DNA from: Rhizobiaceae bacterium
GTDB lineage: Bacteria; Pseudomonadota; Alphaproteobacteria; Rhizobiales; Rhizobiaceae
DNA: 64,000 nucleotides
Assembly: GCA_016742175.1 (NCBI GenBank)
Contig: JACVCH010000009.1
Span: forward strand, 62,001-126,000
Direction: 5' to 3'
Numbering within the stretch: position 1 is the first letter of the stretch; the number at the start of each line of letters is the position of its first letter. The position numbers were made by a program, and so were the translations under genes. This document shows, one piece after another, positions 37,537-46,790 of the stretch. Below the pieces are notes generated by a model. That model was not told the DNA's origin, searched no databases, and was given only the letters and a program-made list of their open reading frames with translations.

Positions 37537-37667
37537 GAGGCCTGGATTCCTGTGACAAGCACAGGAATGACGGGCTTCATGGACGTATTTGCCACTCAGG
37601 TTTGCTCAGTTCGGCGCAGCCTTCAATGCCGTCATTCCTGTGCTTGTCACAGGAATCCAGGCCTCGC
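37537..37667. repeat. Inverted-arm repeat, family D copy 1
   Basis: The arm GAGGCCTGGATTCCTGTGAC with AAGCACAGGAATGAC (left) is mirrored by GTCATTCCTGTGCTTG and TCACAGGAATCCAGGCCTC (right) across about 60 bases. Each arm is itself an imperfect hairpin (CCTGTGAC...GCACAGG). Another copy is at 41923-42057. MITE-like layout. Confidence 0.8.
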
Positions 37668-37700
37668 CGTCTCAACACGCGGAATCGGTCTCGATACGCG

Positions 37701-37937
37701 TCAGCCCTTCGCCCGCGTCCTCAATTCCGGGTTGTCCTGCAATTCCCGATTCAACGACACCTCGGCGTTCGCATAGGGCTCCTGCCGGGCGACGCTCCAG
37801 TATTTGAGCTCGTCGAGCGGGATGCTTTCTCCCGTCACCGCACAGCGCACGAACGATCCCGGCGTCATCACCTGGAAATCGCCGTCGAGATAACGGATGC
37901 GGGCTTCCTTGCCGCCGGGGCCTTCGAAACGGTTCAT
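37701..37937 (-). CDS. DUF2093 family protein
   Basis: A 78-residue protein of DUF2093, a short alphaproteobacterial family. It reads MNRFEGPGGKEARIRYLDGDF, then FVRCAVTGESIPLDELKYWSV, with a single Cys in the middle, and ends in RTRAKG. The SIPLDELKYWSV core is the family signature. It commonly lies beside mutL, as here (55 bases upstream on the same strand), but no function is known. The ATG at 37935-37937 was chosen; an upstream extension reaches into mutL's end. Confidence 0.85.
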   Translation of the reverse strand: MNRFEGPGGKEARIRYLDGDFQVMTPGSFVRCAVTGESIPLDELKYWSVARQEPYANAEVSLNRELQDNPELRTRAKG

Positions 37938-37992
37938 GGGATGCGCCTTCTGGTCCCGGTGGTTCCGCCACAAATGCGGTTGCAGGTCAAGC

Positions 37993-39786
37993 TTATCTGC
38001 GCCCGAAAAGCCGCTCGATGTCCGCAAGCTTGAGTTCGACATAGGTCGGGCGGCCGTGATTGCAGGTGGCCGAACCCGGCGTCGCTTCCATCTGGCGCAG
38101 GAGTGCGTTCATCTCGTCGGGCTTCAGCCGCCGGCCCGAACGCACCGAACCGTGACAGGCCATGGTGGCGGCGATGTGGTGGAGGCGGGCGGTGAGCGTT
38201 TCGACGGTGTCGTGCTCGGCGATTTCGTCGGCGAGGTCGCGGACGAGTTGCTGCACGTCCATCTCGCCCAGCATCGCCGGCGTCTCGCGCACGGCGACCG
38301 CGCCCGGCCCGAAACGCTCGATCGAAAGCCCGAAGCGGGCAAGCGTCTCGGCCTGCGCGACGAGGCGGGCGGCATCGTCTTCCGACAGATCGACGATCTC
38401 GGGCAGCAGCAGCATCTGCGCCGGCAGCGGCCTCGAATGAAGCGCCGTCTTCAGCGCCTCGTAGACGAGGCGTTCATGCGCGGCGTGCTGATCGACGATG
38501 ATCAGCGAGCGGTCGGTCTGGGCGATGATGTAGTTCTCGTGGACCTGTGCGCGGGCGGCGCCGAGCGGCTGGGCGAGGGCTTCCGGGGCGGGCTCCGACA
38601 GGCCTGCCCGGTGGTCGGCGGAGGCGATCGTGTCGGCGAAGGCGCTCTGCGTGGCCTCTGCGAAGCCGGGATCGAGCGGGCGCTGGAACGAGGTCGCGGC
38701 ATCGAAGCCGACCGGCGCATGATGGCCGTTTCCGATGTGCGGCGGTGCGCGGAACATTTCGGCCATCGAGCTTGCGGCAGACGTCGAGGCGCGGATGCCA
38801 GCGGTGCCGAGCGCCTGCCGGATCGCGCCGACCATCAGCCCGCGCACCAGGCCCGGATCGCGAAAGCGCACGTCCGCCTTGGCCGGATGCACGTTGACGT
38901 CGACCAGCGCCGGTTCGATGTCGACGAAGAGGGCGGTCACGGCGTGGCGGTCGCGCGGCAGCACATCGGCATAGGCGCCGCGGATCGCGCCAGTGAGCAT
39001 CTTGTCGCGCACCGGGCGGCCGTTGACATAGACATATTGCTGGAGCGCGTTCGCCCGCGTGAAGGACGGGATCGAGGCATGGCCGGACAGGCGCACATCG
39101 GTGCGCTCGGCGCGGATTTCGAGCGCGTTGTCGGAGAACTCGCGGCCCATCACCTGCGCGATGCGCTCGCGCTGGCCGGCGGCATCCTCGCTCGAGGCGG
39201 CGAGGTCGAGCGTCGTGCGGTCGGGGCCGGAGAGCGTGAAGCGCACATGCGGGAACGCGATGGCGATGCGCTTGACCATTTCGGAAATGGCGGCGGTCTC
39301 GGCGCGTTCGCTCTTCATGAATTTGAGCCGCGCGGGCGTGGCGAAGAAGAGGTCGCGCACCTCGACGACGGTGCCCGGATTGGCGGCGGCCGGGCGGACG
39401 GGAACGACGCGGCCGCCCTCGACGACGATCTCCGCGCCGTCGCCTGCGCGCGTGCGCGAGCGGATCGTCAGCTTGGCGATCGAGCCGATGGATGGCAGCG
39501 CCTCGCCGCGAAAGCCGAGCGAGCGGATGTCGTGGATGTCGTCGGTGAGCTTCGACGTGCAATGCCGCCCGATGGCGAGCGCCAAGTCGGCAGCATTCAT
39601 GCCGAAGCCGTCATCGGTGACGCGGATCAGTTGCAGCCCGCCGCCGGCAGTCGCGATCTCGACCCGGCGCGCGCCCGCGTCGAGTGCGTTTTCGACCAGT
39701 TCCTTCACCACGCTGGCGGGCCGTTCGATGACCTCGCCGGCGGCGATCTGGTTGACGATGGTTTCGGACAATTGGCGGATGGGCAT
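37993..39786 (-). CDS. mutL: DNA mismatch repair protein MutL
   Basis: A 597-residue MutL, the linker protein between MutS recognition and downstream nicking. The GHKL ATPase domain is intact: [16 protein letters not shown] (motif I Asn/Asp), DDGFGM (motif II) and HCTSKL with FRGEALPSI (motif III). The linker after about residue 335 is variable; the C-terminal dimerisation domain has [12 protein letters not shown] and [12 protein letters not shown]. No DQHA-x2-E-x4-E endonuclease change is evident beyond that motif, which by itself indicates an endonuclease-type MutL. Length is normal. Confidence 0.96.
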   Translation of the reverse strand: MPIRQLSETIVNQIAAGEVIERPASVVKELVENALDAGARRVEIATAGGGLQLIRVTDDGFGMNAADLALAIGRHCTSKLTDDIHDIRSLGFRGEALPSIGSIAKLTIRSRTRAGDGAEIVVEGGRVVPVRPAAANPGTVVEVRDLFFATPARLKFMKSERAETAAISEMVKRIAIAFPHVRFTLSGPDRTTLDLAASSEDAAGQRERIAQVMGREFSDNALEIRAERTDVRLSGHASIPSFTRANALQQYVYVNGRPVRDKMLTGAIRGAYADVLPRDRHAVTALFVDIEPALVDVNVHPAKADVRFRDPGLVRGLMVGAIRQALGTAGIRASTSAASSMAEMFRAPPHIGNGHHAPVGFDAATSFQRPLDPGFAEATQSAFADTIASADHRAGLSEPAPEALAQPLGAARAQVHENYIIAQTDRSLIIVDQHAAHERLVYEALKTALHSRPLPAQMLLLPEIVDLSEDDAARLVAQAETLARFGLSIERFGPGAVAVRETPAMLGEMDVQQLVRDLADEIAEHDTVETLTARLHHIAATMACHGSVRSGRRLKPDEMNALLRQMEATPGSATCNHGRPTYVELKLADIERLFGRR

Positions 39787-39922
39787 CGGCGAAATCTAGC
39801 CGGAATCGGCAGTGCGCGCGAGGGCACGGCGGCGCTTATGGACAGGTTCGGGTCGGTCGGGACACTTGGCGAGGCGACTTCCATGCGCCTAGAGTGCGCT
39901 TACGCAGGGAGAGGAGCCCGAC

Positions 39923-41470
39923 ATGCTGGACGAAGTGCAGGGCAAAAGGCGCGAGCGCGGCGGACGCGAAGCGCGGCGCGAGGCGCGCGCGGGCGGGCAG
40001 GCGGGGCCGGGGCGGCCCTATATCGTCCGCAACATCCCGACCTACGACATTCTGTCCGAGGAGAAGCTCCTGCGCATCGAGGCGACGGCGGATCGCATCC
40101 TCGCCGAAATCGGCATCGAGTTCCGTGACGACGAAACCGCGCTCGCGCACTGGCGCAAGGCGGGCGCGAAGGTCGATGGCGTTCTGGTCAAGTTCGAGCC
40201 GGGCATGCTGCGCGAGATCCTGAAGACCGCGCCGGCCGAATTCACCCAGCACGCGCGCAATCCGGCGAATTCGGTGCAGATCGGCGGCAGGAACGTCGTC
40301 TTCTCGCCCGCCTACGGCTCGCCCTTCGTCATGGATATCGAGCGCGGCCGGCGCTATGGGACGCTTCAGGATTTCGAGAATTTCATCAAGCTGGCGCAGG
40401 CCTCGCCCTTTTTGCACCATTCCGGCGGCACGATCTGCGAGCCGGTCGACGTGCCGGTCAACAAGCGCCATCTCGACATGGTCTACGCCCATATCCGCTA
40501 TTCCGACCGCCCCTTCATGGGCTCGGTGACGGCCGAGAGCCGCGCCGAGGAATCGATCGACATGGCCCGGCTCGTCTTCGGCCGCGATTTCGTCGACCAG
40601 AACTGCGTCATTCTCGGCAACGTCAACGTCAATTCGCCGCTCGTCTGGGACGGCACGATGACGAACGCGCTGCGCGCCTATGCCCGCGCCAACCAGGCGG
40701 CGGTGATCGTGCCGTTCATCCTCGGCGGCGCGATGGGGCCGGTGACCAATGCCGGCGCGATCGCGCAGTCGCTGGCCGAAACCATGGCCGGCTGCGCGCT
40801 GACGCAATTGGAGCGGCCCGGCGCGCCGGTGATCTTCGGCAACTTCCTGTCGTCCATGTCGCTGCGCTCCGGCTCGCCGACCTTCGGCACGCCCGAGCCC
40901 GCGATCGGCTCGATGGTGGTGGGGCAGTTGGCAAGGCGGCTGAACTTGCCGCTCAGATGCTCCGGCAATTTCACCACATCGAAACTGCCCGACGCGCAGG
41001 CGATGAACGAAGGCACGATGTCGATGCTCGCCGCCGTTCATTGCGGCGCGAACTTCATCCTGCATTCGGCCGGCTTCCTCGACGGGCTTTTGTCGATGTC
41101 CTACGAGAAATTCGTCATGGACGCCGATTTCTGCGGCGCGCTTCACACCTATCTCGATGGCGTGAAGGTCGACGACAACGAACTCGCCTTCGACGCTTTT
41201 CGCGAAGTCGGGCCGGGCAGCCACTTCTTCGGCTGCGCGCACACGATGGCGAATTACGAAACGGCGTTCTGGGATTCGGGCCTCGCCGACAACGAGGCCT
41301 TCGAGAAATGGGAAGACGCCGGCGGCGAAGACGCCATGGACCGCGCCAACCGGCTCTGGAAGAAACAGCTCGCGGAGTTCGAGCCGCCGCCGCTGGACGT
41401 CGCGGTGGACGATGCGCTGAGGGATTTCATCGCCAGGCGCAAGGCGGCGAATGACGATGCGTGGTATTAG
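39923..41470 (+). CDS. MttB-family (trimethylamine methyltransferase-like) methyltransferase
   Basis: A 515-residue protein of the MttB family, TIM-barrel methyltransferases that move a methyl group from a quaternary or tertiary amine to a corrinoid protein. The core (about residues 40-490) includes the AEIGIEFRDDETA and GTICEPVDVPVNKRHLD segments. There is no in-frame UAG, so it is a non-pyrrolysine member such as MtgB-type betaine methyltransferases. It starts with a basic tail of about 30 residues. A TMADH-like oxidoreductase gene is about 1 kb downstream, consistent with N-methyl compound breakdown, but no corrinoid protein is encoded nearby. Substrate unknown. Confidence 0.8.
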   Translation: MLDEVQGKRRERGGREARREARAGGQAGPGRPYIVRNIPTYDILSEEKLLRIEATADRILAEIGIEFRDDETALAHWRKAGAKVDGVLVKFEPGMLREILKTAPAEFTQHARNPANSVQIGGRNVVFSPAYGSPFVMDIERGRRYGTLQDFENFIKLAQASPFLHHSGGTICEPVDVPVNKRHLDMVYAHIRYSDRPFMGSVTAESRAEESIDMARLVFGRDFVDQNCVILGNVNVNSPLVWDGTMTNALRAYARANQAAVIVPFILGGAMGPVTNAGAIAQSLAETMAGCALTQLERPGAPVIFGNFLSSMSLRSGSPTFGTPEPAIGSMVVGQLARRLNLPLRCSGNFTTSKLPDAQAMNEGTMSMLAAVHCGANFILHSAGFLDGLLSMSYEKFVMDADFCGALHTYLDGVKVDDNELAFDAFREVGPGSHFFGCAHTMANYETAFWDSGLADNEAFEKWEDAGGEDAMDRANRLWKKQLAEFEPPPLDVAVDDALRDFIARRKAANDDAWY

Positions 41471-41760
41471 TAGGTTGGCTCGAGGCTGATCCGCAGCTTA
41501 TGGCCGGTCGCCTTCGCATAGCGTTCGAGTGTGCGCGTCGACGGCTTGACGCGGCCGCTTTCCAGCCGAGAAACCGCGCTTTCGGTCGTGCCCATGCGGC
41601 TGGCGACTTCGGCCTGCGAAAGATGCGCGCGGGTTCGCGCTTCGAGAAAGGAACTCACCAGAGCGAACTCGTCGTCGAGCTCTTCGTAGGCTTCTCGGTA
41701 TTCGCGGCTTTGCGCCATCCGCGTGGTGTGCAAATCCTTTGCCTTGATCGTCTTCGTCAT
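41467..41760 (-). CDS. Xre-family antitoxin (HigA-like), apparently orphaned
   Basis: A 97-residue protein with a helix-turn-helix of the Xre/HigA class at about residues 45-90 (LSQAEVASRMGTTESAVSRLE, then PSTRTLERYAKATG). An N-terminal helical region precedes it. In HigBA-type modules the toxin gene lies upstream and overlaps the antitoxin; here the toxin reading frame is decayed (41757-41897), so the antitoxin appears orphaned. It may still act as a repressor. Its 3' end overlaps the MttB gene by 4 bases, convergently. Confidence 0.8.
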   Translation of the reverse strand: MTKTIKAKDLHTTRMAQSREYREAYEELDDEFALVSSFLEARTRAHLSQAEVASRMGTTESAVSRLESGRVKPSTRTLERYAKATGHKLRISLEPTY

Positions 41761-41897
41761 CTCAAATCCTTTGCCCGCTGGCGGGCCAGTTCGAGTTCGC
41801 GCTGCGGCGTCTTCTTGACGAACAAGCGAATGATGATTGCCGCCGATCGGCGAGTAGATTTACCGAAATTGGCAGCGGACGGAAGCGCAGCGCAATT
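41757..41897 (-). pseudogene. Remnant of a HigB/RelE-like (Gp49-type) toxin gene
   Basis: The minus strand in the frame ending at the TGA that overlaps the antitoxin ATG reads ...AAIIIRLFVKKTPQRELEL and ARQRAKDLR, which matches the C terminus of Gp49/HigB-type toxins (KKT...P-x-E-L-x-x-A-R-x-R-x-K-D/E-L). Upstream of it the frame meets a stop at about 41900, and no start or N-terminal half is present; a palindromic repeat begins at 41923. The gene is therefore broken, probably by deletion alongside that element. Confidence 0.65.
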
Positions 41898-41922
41898 CTA
41901 TTGACGGCTTGGATGCACGACC

Positions 41923-42057
41923 GGCGAGGCCTGGATTCCTGTGACGAGCACAGGAATGACGGCTGCATAAGGGTTGCGCGAACTGGAATCTGCTTCGTTT
42001 CGCAAATTCCTTGGATGCCGTCATTCCTGTGCTCGTCACAGGAATCCATGCCTCGCC
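41923..42057. repeat. Inverted-arm repeat, family D copy 2
   Basis: Left arm GGCGAGGCCTGGATTCCTG then TGACGAGCACAGGAATGAC; right arm GTCATTCCTGTGCTCG then TCACAGGAATCCATGCCTC. Spacer about 60 bases. Same family as 37537-37667. It lies directly beside the truncated toxin. Confidence 0.8.
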
Positions 42058-42079
42058 CTTTCCTCTGCAAATCCGTCTC

Positions 42080-42442
42080 TTACCGCTCCCCCAACCCCTC
42101 CAACTCCTCCGCCCGCGTGCGAGTCAAATCCACCATGCACGCATTCCCCTCGATCGCCGCGATAGTGCCTTCGCCGGAGCGATAATACCCGCAGCTTGCG
42201 TCGCGATAGGCGATCCAGGCGCGCTGGACGTCGCGGAACTGGGTGCGACGTTCGCCTTCGAGCGGTTCGATGGCGGCGCGGTAGGCGGTGTTGAGGCGCG
42301 CGTCCCAGTCCTCGTAGGTTTCGGTCAGGCATTCGACGATGTCGGCGGTGCTGACGGCGTCGGGGCAGGTCTCTTCATCCTCGGCGAACGCGGGCGCTGC
42401 GAAAAGAAGAAGAGCGGGAATGATCATCGAAATGGCGCGCAT
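42080..42442 (-). CDS. LprI/DUF1311-type exported protein
   Basis: A 120-residue exported protein: signal peptide through FAAPAFA (about residue 20), then the LprI (DUF1311) domain with four Cys (C-P-D near 26, C near 38, C-G and C-M-V towards the end), the LNTAYRAAIEPLEGERRTQFRDVQRAWIAYRD helix pair and the ACMVDLTRTRAEEL ending. LprI-like proteins inhibit lysozyme, probably protecting peptidoglycan. GAGC lies before the ATG. The disulfide-forming Cys suggest a periplasmic location. Confidence 0.85.
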   Translation of the reverse strand: MRAISMIIPALLLFAAPAFAEDEETCPDAVSTADIVECLTETYEDWDARLNTAYRAAIEPLEGERRTQFRDVQRAWIAYRDASCGYYRSGEGTIAAIEGNACMVDLTRTRAEELEGLGER

Positions 42443-42510
42443 GGACTTGCTCCGTTGGTCTGGAGCGTCGAACAATGCGATGCCCGCCTACGCATCGCAA
42501 GCGAGACCCG

Positions 42511-44556
42511 ATGTCGAACGATCCGCTGCTCCAGCCCTTCCAGCTCAAGCATCTGACCCTGAAGAACCGCGTGATGTCGACGTCGCACGAGCCGGCCTAT
42601 TCGGAAGATGGGATGCCGAAGGAACGCTACCGGCTCTATCACGCGGAAAAGGCCAAGGGCGGCATGGCGCTGACGATGACGGCGGGCTCGGCGCTCGTCT
42701 CGAGGGACAGTCCGGCGGCGTTCGGCAATCTGGAGGCCTATCGCGACGAGATCGTGCCGTGGATGCGCGAGCTGGCGGATGCCTGCCACGCGCATGACTG
42801 CAAGGTGATGATCCAGTTGACGCATCTCGGCCGCCGGACCGGCTGGAACCGGGCGGACTGGCTGCCGGTCCTTTCCGCTTCGCCGGTGCGCGAGGCGGCG
42901 CATCGGGCCTTTCCGAAGGAGGCGGAGGAGTGGGACATCGCGCGCATCGTCGCCGATTATGCGTCGGCCGCGCAGCGCATGAAGGAGGCCGGGCTCGACG
43001 GCATCGAGTTCGAGGCCTACGGCCATCTGATGGACGGGTTCTGGTCGCCCGCGACCAATTTTCGCGAGGACGCCTATGGCGGCACGCTGGAAAACCGGAT
43101 GCGGTTTTCGACGCGGGTGCTGGATGCCGTGCGGGACGCGGTCGGGCCGGATTTCGTCGTCGGCATCCGCATGGTGGCGGACGAGGATCTGGAGACGGGG
43201 CTTTCGCGCGCCGAAGGCGTCGAGATCGCGCGGATGCTGGCGCGCTCGGGCAAGGTCGACTTCCTCAACGTCATCCGCGGCCATATCGACACCGATGCGG
43301 CGCTGGTCGACGTCATCCCGGTGACGGGAATGCGCTCCGCGCCGCATCTCGATTTCGCCGGCGAGGTGCGCGCCGCGACGAAGTTCCCCGTCTTCCACGC
43401 CGCACGCATTTCCGACGTCGCGACCGCGCGCCATGCGATCGCCGAGGGCAAGCTCGACATGGTCGGCATGACGCGCGCGCATATCGCCGAGCCGCATATC
43501 GTCGCGAAGGTGAAGGCCGGCGCGGAGCACCGCATCCGCCCCTGCGTCGGCGCGACCTACTGCCTCGACCGCATCTACGAGGGCGGCGGCGCGCTGTGCA
43601 TCCACAACGCGGCGACGGGCCGCGAGGCGCAGATCCCGCATGTCATCGCCCGAACCGACGGGCCGCTGAAGCATGTCGTCGTGGTCGGCGCCGGACCGGG
43701 CGGGCTGGAGGCGGCGCGCGTCGCCGCCGAGCGCGGGCATAAGGTGACGGTGCTCGAAGCGTCGTCCAAGGCGGGCGGGCAGATCGGGCTTGCGGTGCAG
43801 AACCCGCGACGGCGCGAGCTCGTCGGCATCGTCGACTGGCGGCTGGCCGAACTCGGCCATCTCGGCGTGACCATCCGCTACGATTGCTGGGCGGAAGCGG
43901 GCGACGTGCTGGAGCTGGCGCCCGACGTGGTGGTGATCGCGACCGGCGGCCTGCCACAGAATCCGCCGCTGGAGGCGGGCGACGACCTCGTCGTGTCGAG
44001 CTGGGACATCCTGTCGGGCGCGGTGAAGCCGGCCGAGAACGTGCTCCTCTACGACGACAATGGCGGGCATCAGGGCATGTCGGCGGCCGAGATGATCGGC
44101 AATGCCGGATCGAAGCTCGAACTCGTCTCGCCCGAACGCCTGTTCGCGCCGGAGATGGGCGGCATGAACCACGTGCCCTACATGCGCGCGTTCCACGAGC
44201 GCCACGTGCGGGTGACGATCAACACGCGGCTCGTCGCGGTCAGGCGCGAGGGCAATGCGCTGGTCGCGACGCTCGGCTCGGACTATGCCAAGGGCTGGTC
44301 GCAGGAGCGGCGGGTCGACCAGGTGGTGGTCGAGCACGGCACGACGGCCAATGACGAGCTCTACCATGCGCTGAAATCGCGTTCGAGGAATGGCGGCGCC
44401 GTGGACTACGAAAGCCTCGTCGGCGGTCAGGGCGCGCTCTTTCCGCAAGTGAACGCGGACGGACGTTTCGAACTCTTCCGCATCGGCGACGCCGTCGCGG
44501 CGCGCAACATCCACGCGGCGATCTACGATGGAATCCGCTACGCGATCCGGTTGTAA
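42511..44556 (+). CDS. NADH:flavin oxidoreductase of the TMADH/2,4-dienoyl-CoA reductase type, demethylase-like
   Basis: A 681-residue enzyme with an N-terminal FMN-binding TIM barrel (about 1-350), an iron-sulfur segment (about 350-375) and a C-terminal NAD(P)/FAD half with VVVVGAGPGGLEAARVA. The YGGTLENRMRF signature and a DGIEFEAYGHLMDGF active-site region are as in the trimethylamine dehydrogenase/N-methylproline demethylase group. The Fe-S segment reads C-V-G-A-T-Y-C followed 11 residues later by C: only three of the usual four cysteines, with Ala in place of the second. It probably oxidatively demethylates an N-methyl compound. The start at MSNDPLLQ begins the barrel. Confidence 0.85.
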   Translation: MSNDPLLQPFQLKHLTLKNRVMSTSHEPAYSEDGMPKERYRLYHAEKAKGGMALTMTAGSALVSRDSPAAFGNLEAYRDEIVPWMRELADACHAHDCKVMIQLTHLGRRTGWNRADWLPVLSASPVREAAHRAFPKEAEEWDIARIVADYASAAQRMKEAGLDGIEFEAYGHLMDGFWSPATNFREDAYGGTLENRMRFSTRVLDAVRDAVGPDFVVGIRMVADEDLETGLSRAEGVEIARMLARSGKVDFLNVIRGHIDTDAALVDVIPVTGMRSAPHLDFAGEVRAATKFPVFHAARISDVATARHAIAEGKLDMVGMTRAHIAEPHIVAKVKAGAEHRIRPCVGATYCLDRIYEGGGALCIHNAATGREAQIPHVIARTDGPLKHVVVVGAGPGGLEAARVAAERGHKVTVLEASSKAGGQIGLAVQNPRRRELVGIVDWRLAELGHLGVTIRYDCWAEAGDVLELAPDVVVIATGGLPQNPPLEAGDDLVVSSWDILSGAVKPAENVLLYDDNGGHQGMSAAEMIGNAGSKLELVSPERLFAPEMGGMNHVPYMRAFHERHVRVTINTRLVAVRREGNALVATLGSDYAKGWSQERRVDQVVVEHGTTANDELYHALKSRSRNGGAVDYESLVGGQGALFPQVNADGRFELFRIGDAVAARNIHAAIYDGIRYAIRL

Positions 44557-44670
44557 TTCCGAAGCTTCCGCCGATCGGGCACAAAAACTGTTTCGCCGGC
44601 CGTCCAATGGCACTACGTTGCGCTCCAAATTCCGGTATTTTGGCAATCTGCAACTCCCGACGGTGACGAC

Positions 44671-45879
44671 ATGAACATCGAAGTTAGAGCCAAGGACACG
44701 TCCGCGGCTTTCGCCTGGAACGATCCTTTCCTTCTCGACGACCAACTGACCGAAGACGAGCGGATGATCCGCGACACGGCGGCGGCATTCGCGGCCGACA
44801 AGCTCGCGCCGCGCGTGCAACAGGCGTATCTGGAGGAAAAGACCGATCCCGCGATCTTCCGCGAGATGGGCGAGTCCGGTCTCCTGGGCGTCACGATTCC
44901 CGAGGAATATGGCGGCGTCGGCGCCGGCTACGTGGCCTATGGCCTCGTCGCGCGCGAGGTCGAGCGCATCGATTCGGGCTACCGCTCGATGATGAGCGTC
45001 CAGTCCTCGCTCGTCATGCACCCGATCTATGCCTACGGCTCGGAAGAGCAGCGCAAGAAGTACCTGCCCAAGCTCGCCTCGGGCGAATGGATCGGCTGCT
45101 TTGGCCTGACCGAGCCGGATGCCGGTTCCGACCCGAACGGCATGAAGACCCGCGCCGTCAAGACCGCCGACGGCTACCGCCTGTCGGGCTCCAAGATGTG
45201 GATTTCGAACTCGCCGATCGCCGACGTCTTCGTCGTCTGGGCAAAGTCGGAAGCCCATGACAACAAGATCCGCGGCTTCGTGCTCGAAAAGGGCATGAAG
45301 GGCCTTTCCGCGCCGAAGATCGGCGGCAAGCTCTCGCTGCGTGCCTCGATCACCGGCGAGATCGTGCTCGAAGGCGTCGAGGTCGGCGAAGACGCGCTGC
45401 TGCCGAACATTTCGGGCCTCTCCGGCCCGTTCGGCTGCCTGAACCGCGCCCGCTACGGCATTTCCTGGGGCGCGATGGGCGCCGCCGAGGATTGCTGGTT
45501 CCGCGCCCGCCAGTACGGGCTCGACCGCAAGCAGTTCGGCAAGCCGCTCGCCGGCACGCAGCTCTTCCAGAAGAAGCTCGCCGACATGCAGACGGAAATC
45601 GCGCTCGGGCTGCAGGGTAGCTTGCGCGTCGGCCGCCTGATGGACGAGCACAAGTTCGCGCCCGAGATGATCTCGCTCGTCAAGCGCAACAATTGCGGCA
45701 AGGCGCTCGACATCGCCCGCCAGGCCCGCGACATGCACGGCGGCAACGGCATCCAGGTCGAGTACCATGTGATGCGCCACGCGCAGAACCTCGAGACGGT
45801 GAATACCTACGAAGGCACGCACGACGTCCACGCGCTGATCCTCGGACGCGCGCAGACCGGCCTGCAGGCGTTCTTCTAG
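44671..45879 (+). CDS. gcdH: Glutaryl-CoA dehydrogenase
   Basis: A 402-residue acyl-CoA dehydrogenase that oxidises and decarboxylates glutaryl-CoA to crotonyl-CoA in lysine, tryptophan and glutarate breakdown. The FAD-binding core, the [16 protein letters not shown] segment and the catalytic Glu in [20 protein letters not shown] are present, as is the SRxSMM-type glutarate-binding region ([11 protein letters not shown]). Its length and N terminus fit GCDH rather than short-chain enzymes. It is followed by a terminator and an amino-acid ABC transporter pair. Confidence 0.93.
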   Translation: MNIEVRAKDTSAAFAWNDPFLLDDQLTEDERMIRDTAAAFAADKLAPRVQQAYLEEKTDPAIFREMGESGLLGVTIPEEYGGVGAGYVAYGLVAREVERIDSGYRSMMSVQSSLVMHPIYAYGSEEQRKKYLPKLASGEWIGCFGLTEPDAGSDPNGMKTRAVKTADGYRLSGSKMWISNSPIADVFVVWAKSEAHDNKIRGFVLEKGMKGLSAPKIGGKLSLRASITGEIVLEGVEVGEDALLPNISGLSGPFGCLNRARYGISWGAMGAAEDCWFRARQYGLDRKQFGKPLAGTQLFQKKLADMQTEIALGLQGSLRVGRLMDEHKFAPEMISLVKRNNCGKALDIARQARDMHGGNGIQVEYHVMRHAQNLETVNTYEGTHDVHALILGRAQTGLQAFF

Positions 45880-45898
45880 GCGCCGCTCGCAACAAGGG

Positions 45899-45920
45899 AT
45901 CGGGCGCTTCGGCGCCCGAT
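45899..45920 (+). terminator. Intrinsic terminator downstream of gcdH
   Basis: ATCGGGCGC / GCGCCCGAT with a TTCG tetraloop, 20 bases after the gcdH stop; followed by a short T stretch. Confidence 0.7.
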
Positions 45921-45965
45921 TTCACAAGCAAGAAACTTCAAAAAAGAAAATAGGAGAACACTCTC

Positions 45966-46790
45966 ATGGCAATGGGAAAAATTGCAGCCCTGACGACCGT
46001 CCTCGCCATGCTCGGCTCGCCGGTGATCGCGGGCGAGACGCTTGACCGCGTGACTTCGGCCGGCAAGATCGTCATGTCGAGCGACCCCGCCTATCCTCCG
46101 CAGTCCTTCCTCAACGATGCCAACGAGATGGACGGTTTCGACATCGATGTCGGCAAGGCGATCGCCGAGAAGATGGGCGTGGAGCTGGAGATCATCACGC
46201 CGTCCTGGGAAGTGATCACGGCGGGAAGCTGGGGTGGGCGCTGGGACATGTCGGTCGGCTCGATGACGCCGACCAAGGCGCGCGCCGAGGTGCTCGACTT
46301 CCCCGCGATCTACTACTACACGCCTGCCGCCTTCGCGGTTCACACGGATTCGGAAGTCCAGTCGATCGACGAGCTGAACGACAAGGTCATCGGCTCGTGC
46401 GGCGGCTGCACCTATGACGCGTACCTCAACAAGGAACTGGTGATCGACGCCGAGGGCGTGCCGGAGTTCGAATACCAGGTGACGCCGGCCGAAATCCGCA
46501 CCTACGAGACCGACACCAACGCCTTCGACGATTTGCGCCTCGGCGACGGCGTGCGCATCGACGCTGTGTTCTCGGCCCTGCCGACCATCCAGGCGGCGAT
46601 CGACGCCGGCTATCCGCTGCGCATCGTCGGCGAACCGGCCTTCTACGAGCCGCTGTCGGTGGCGACCGACAAGGGCGACGAAGAGTTCAACCAGAAGATC
46701 GCCGAGATCGTCGCCGGGCTGCACGAGGACGGCACGCTCTCCGAGCTGTCGCAGAAATGGTACAAGGTCGACCTGACGACCGTCGAGTAA
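45966..46790 (+). CDS. Amino-acid ABC transporter substrate-binding protein
   Basis: A 274-residue periplasmic binding protein (cluster F, SBP_bac_3 type). A signal peptide ends near VIAGE (about residue 20). The core begins ITSAGKIVMSSDPAYPPQSF and has EMDGFDIDVGKAIAEKMG and GSMTPTKARAEVLDF, typical of polar amino-acid binders. Cys in the IGSCGGCTYDAY stretch is unusual. It is directly followed by a permease (TAATG junction) but no ATP-binding protein gene is found in the window. It lies after gcdH, so lysine-like or dicarboxylic substrates are possible. Confidence 0.9.
   Translation: MAMGKIAALTTVLAMLGSPVIAGETLDRVTSAGKIVMSSDPAYPPQSFLNDANEMDGFDIDVGKAIAEKMGVELEIITPSWEVITAGSWGGRWDMSVGSMTPTKARAEVLDFPAIYYYTPAAFAVHTDSEVQSIDELNDKVIGSCGGCTYDAYLNKELVIDAEGVPEFEYQVTPAEIRTYETDTNAFDDLRLGDGVRIDAVFSALPTIQAAIDAGYPLRIVGEPAFYEPLSVATDKGDEEFNQKIAEIVAGLHEDGTLSELSQKWYKVDLTTVE

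Noticed and set aside
39923..41470. Pyrrolysine-containing MttB
   Set aside because: The frame has no in-frame UAG, and no pyl genes are in the window.
42424..45831. Very long open frame on the minus strand opposite the flavin oxidoreductase and gcdH genes
   Set aside because: It is antisense to two clearly recognised genes, has an Arg/His/Asp-rich composition typical of the complementary frame of GC-rich genes and no domain I can see.
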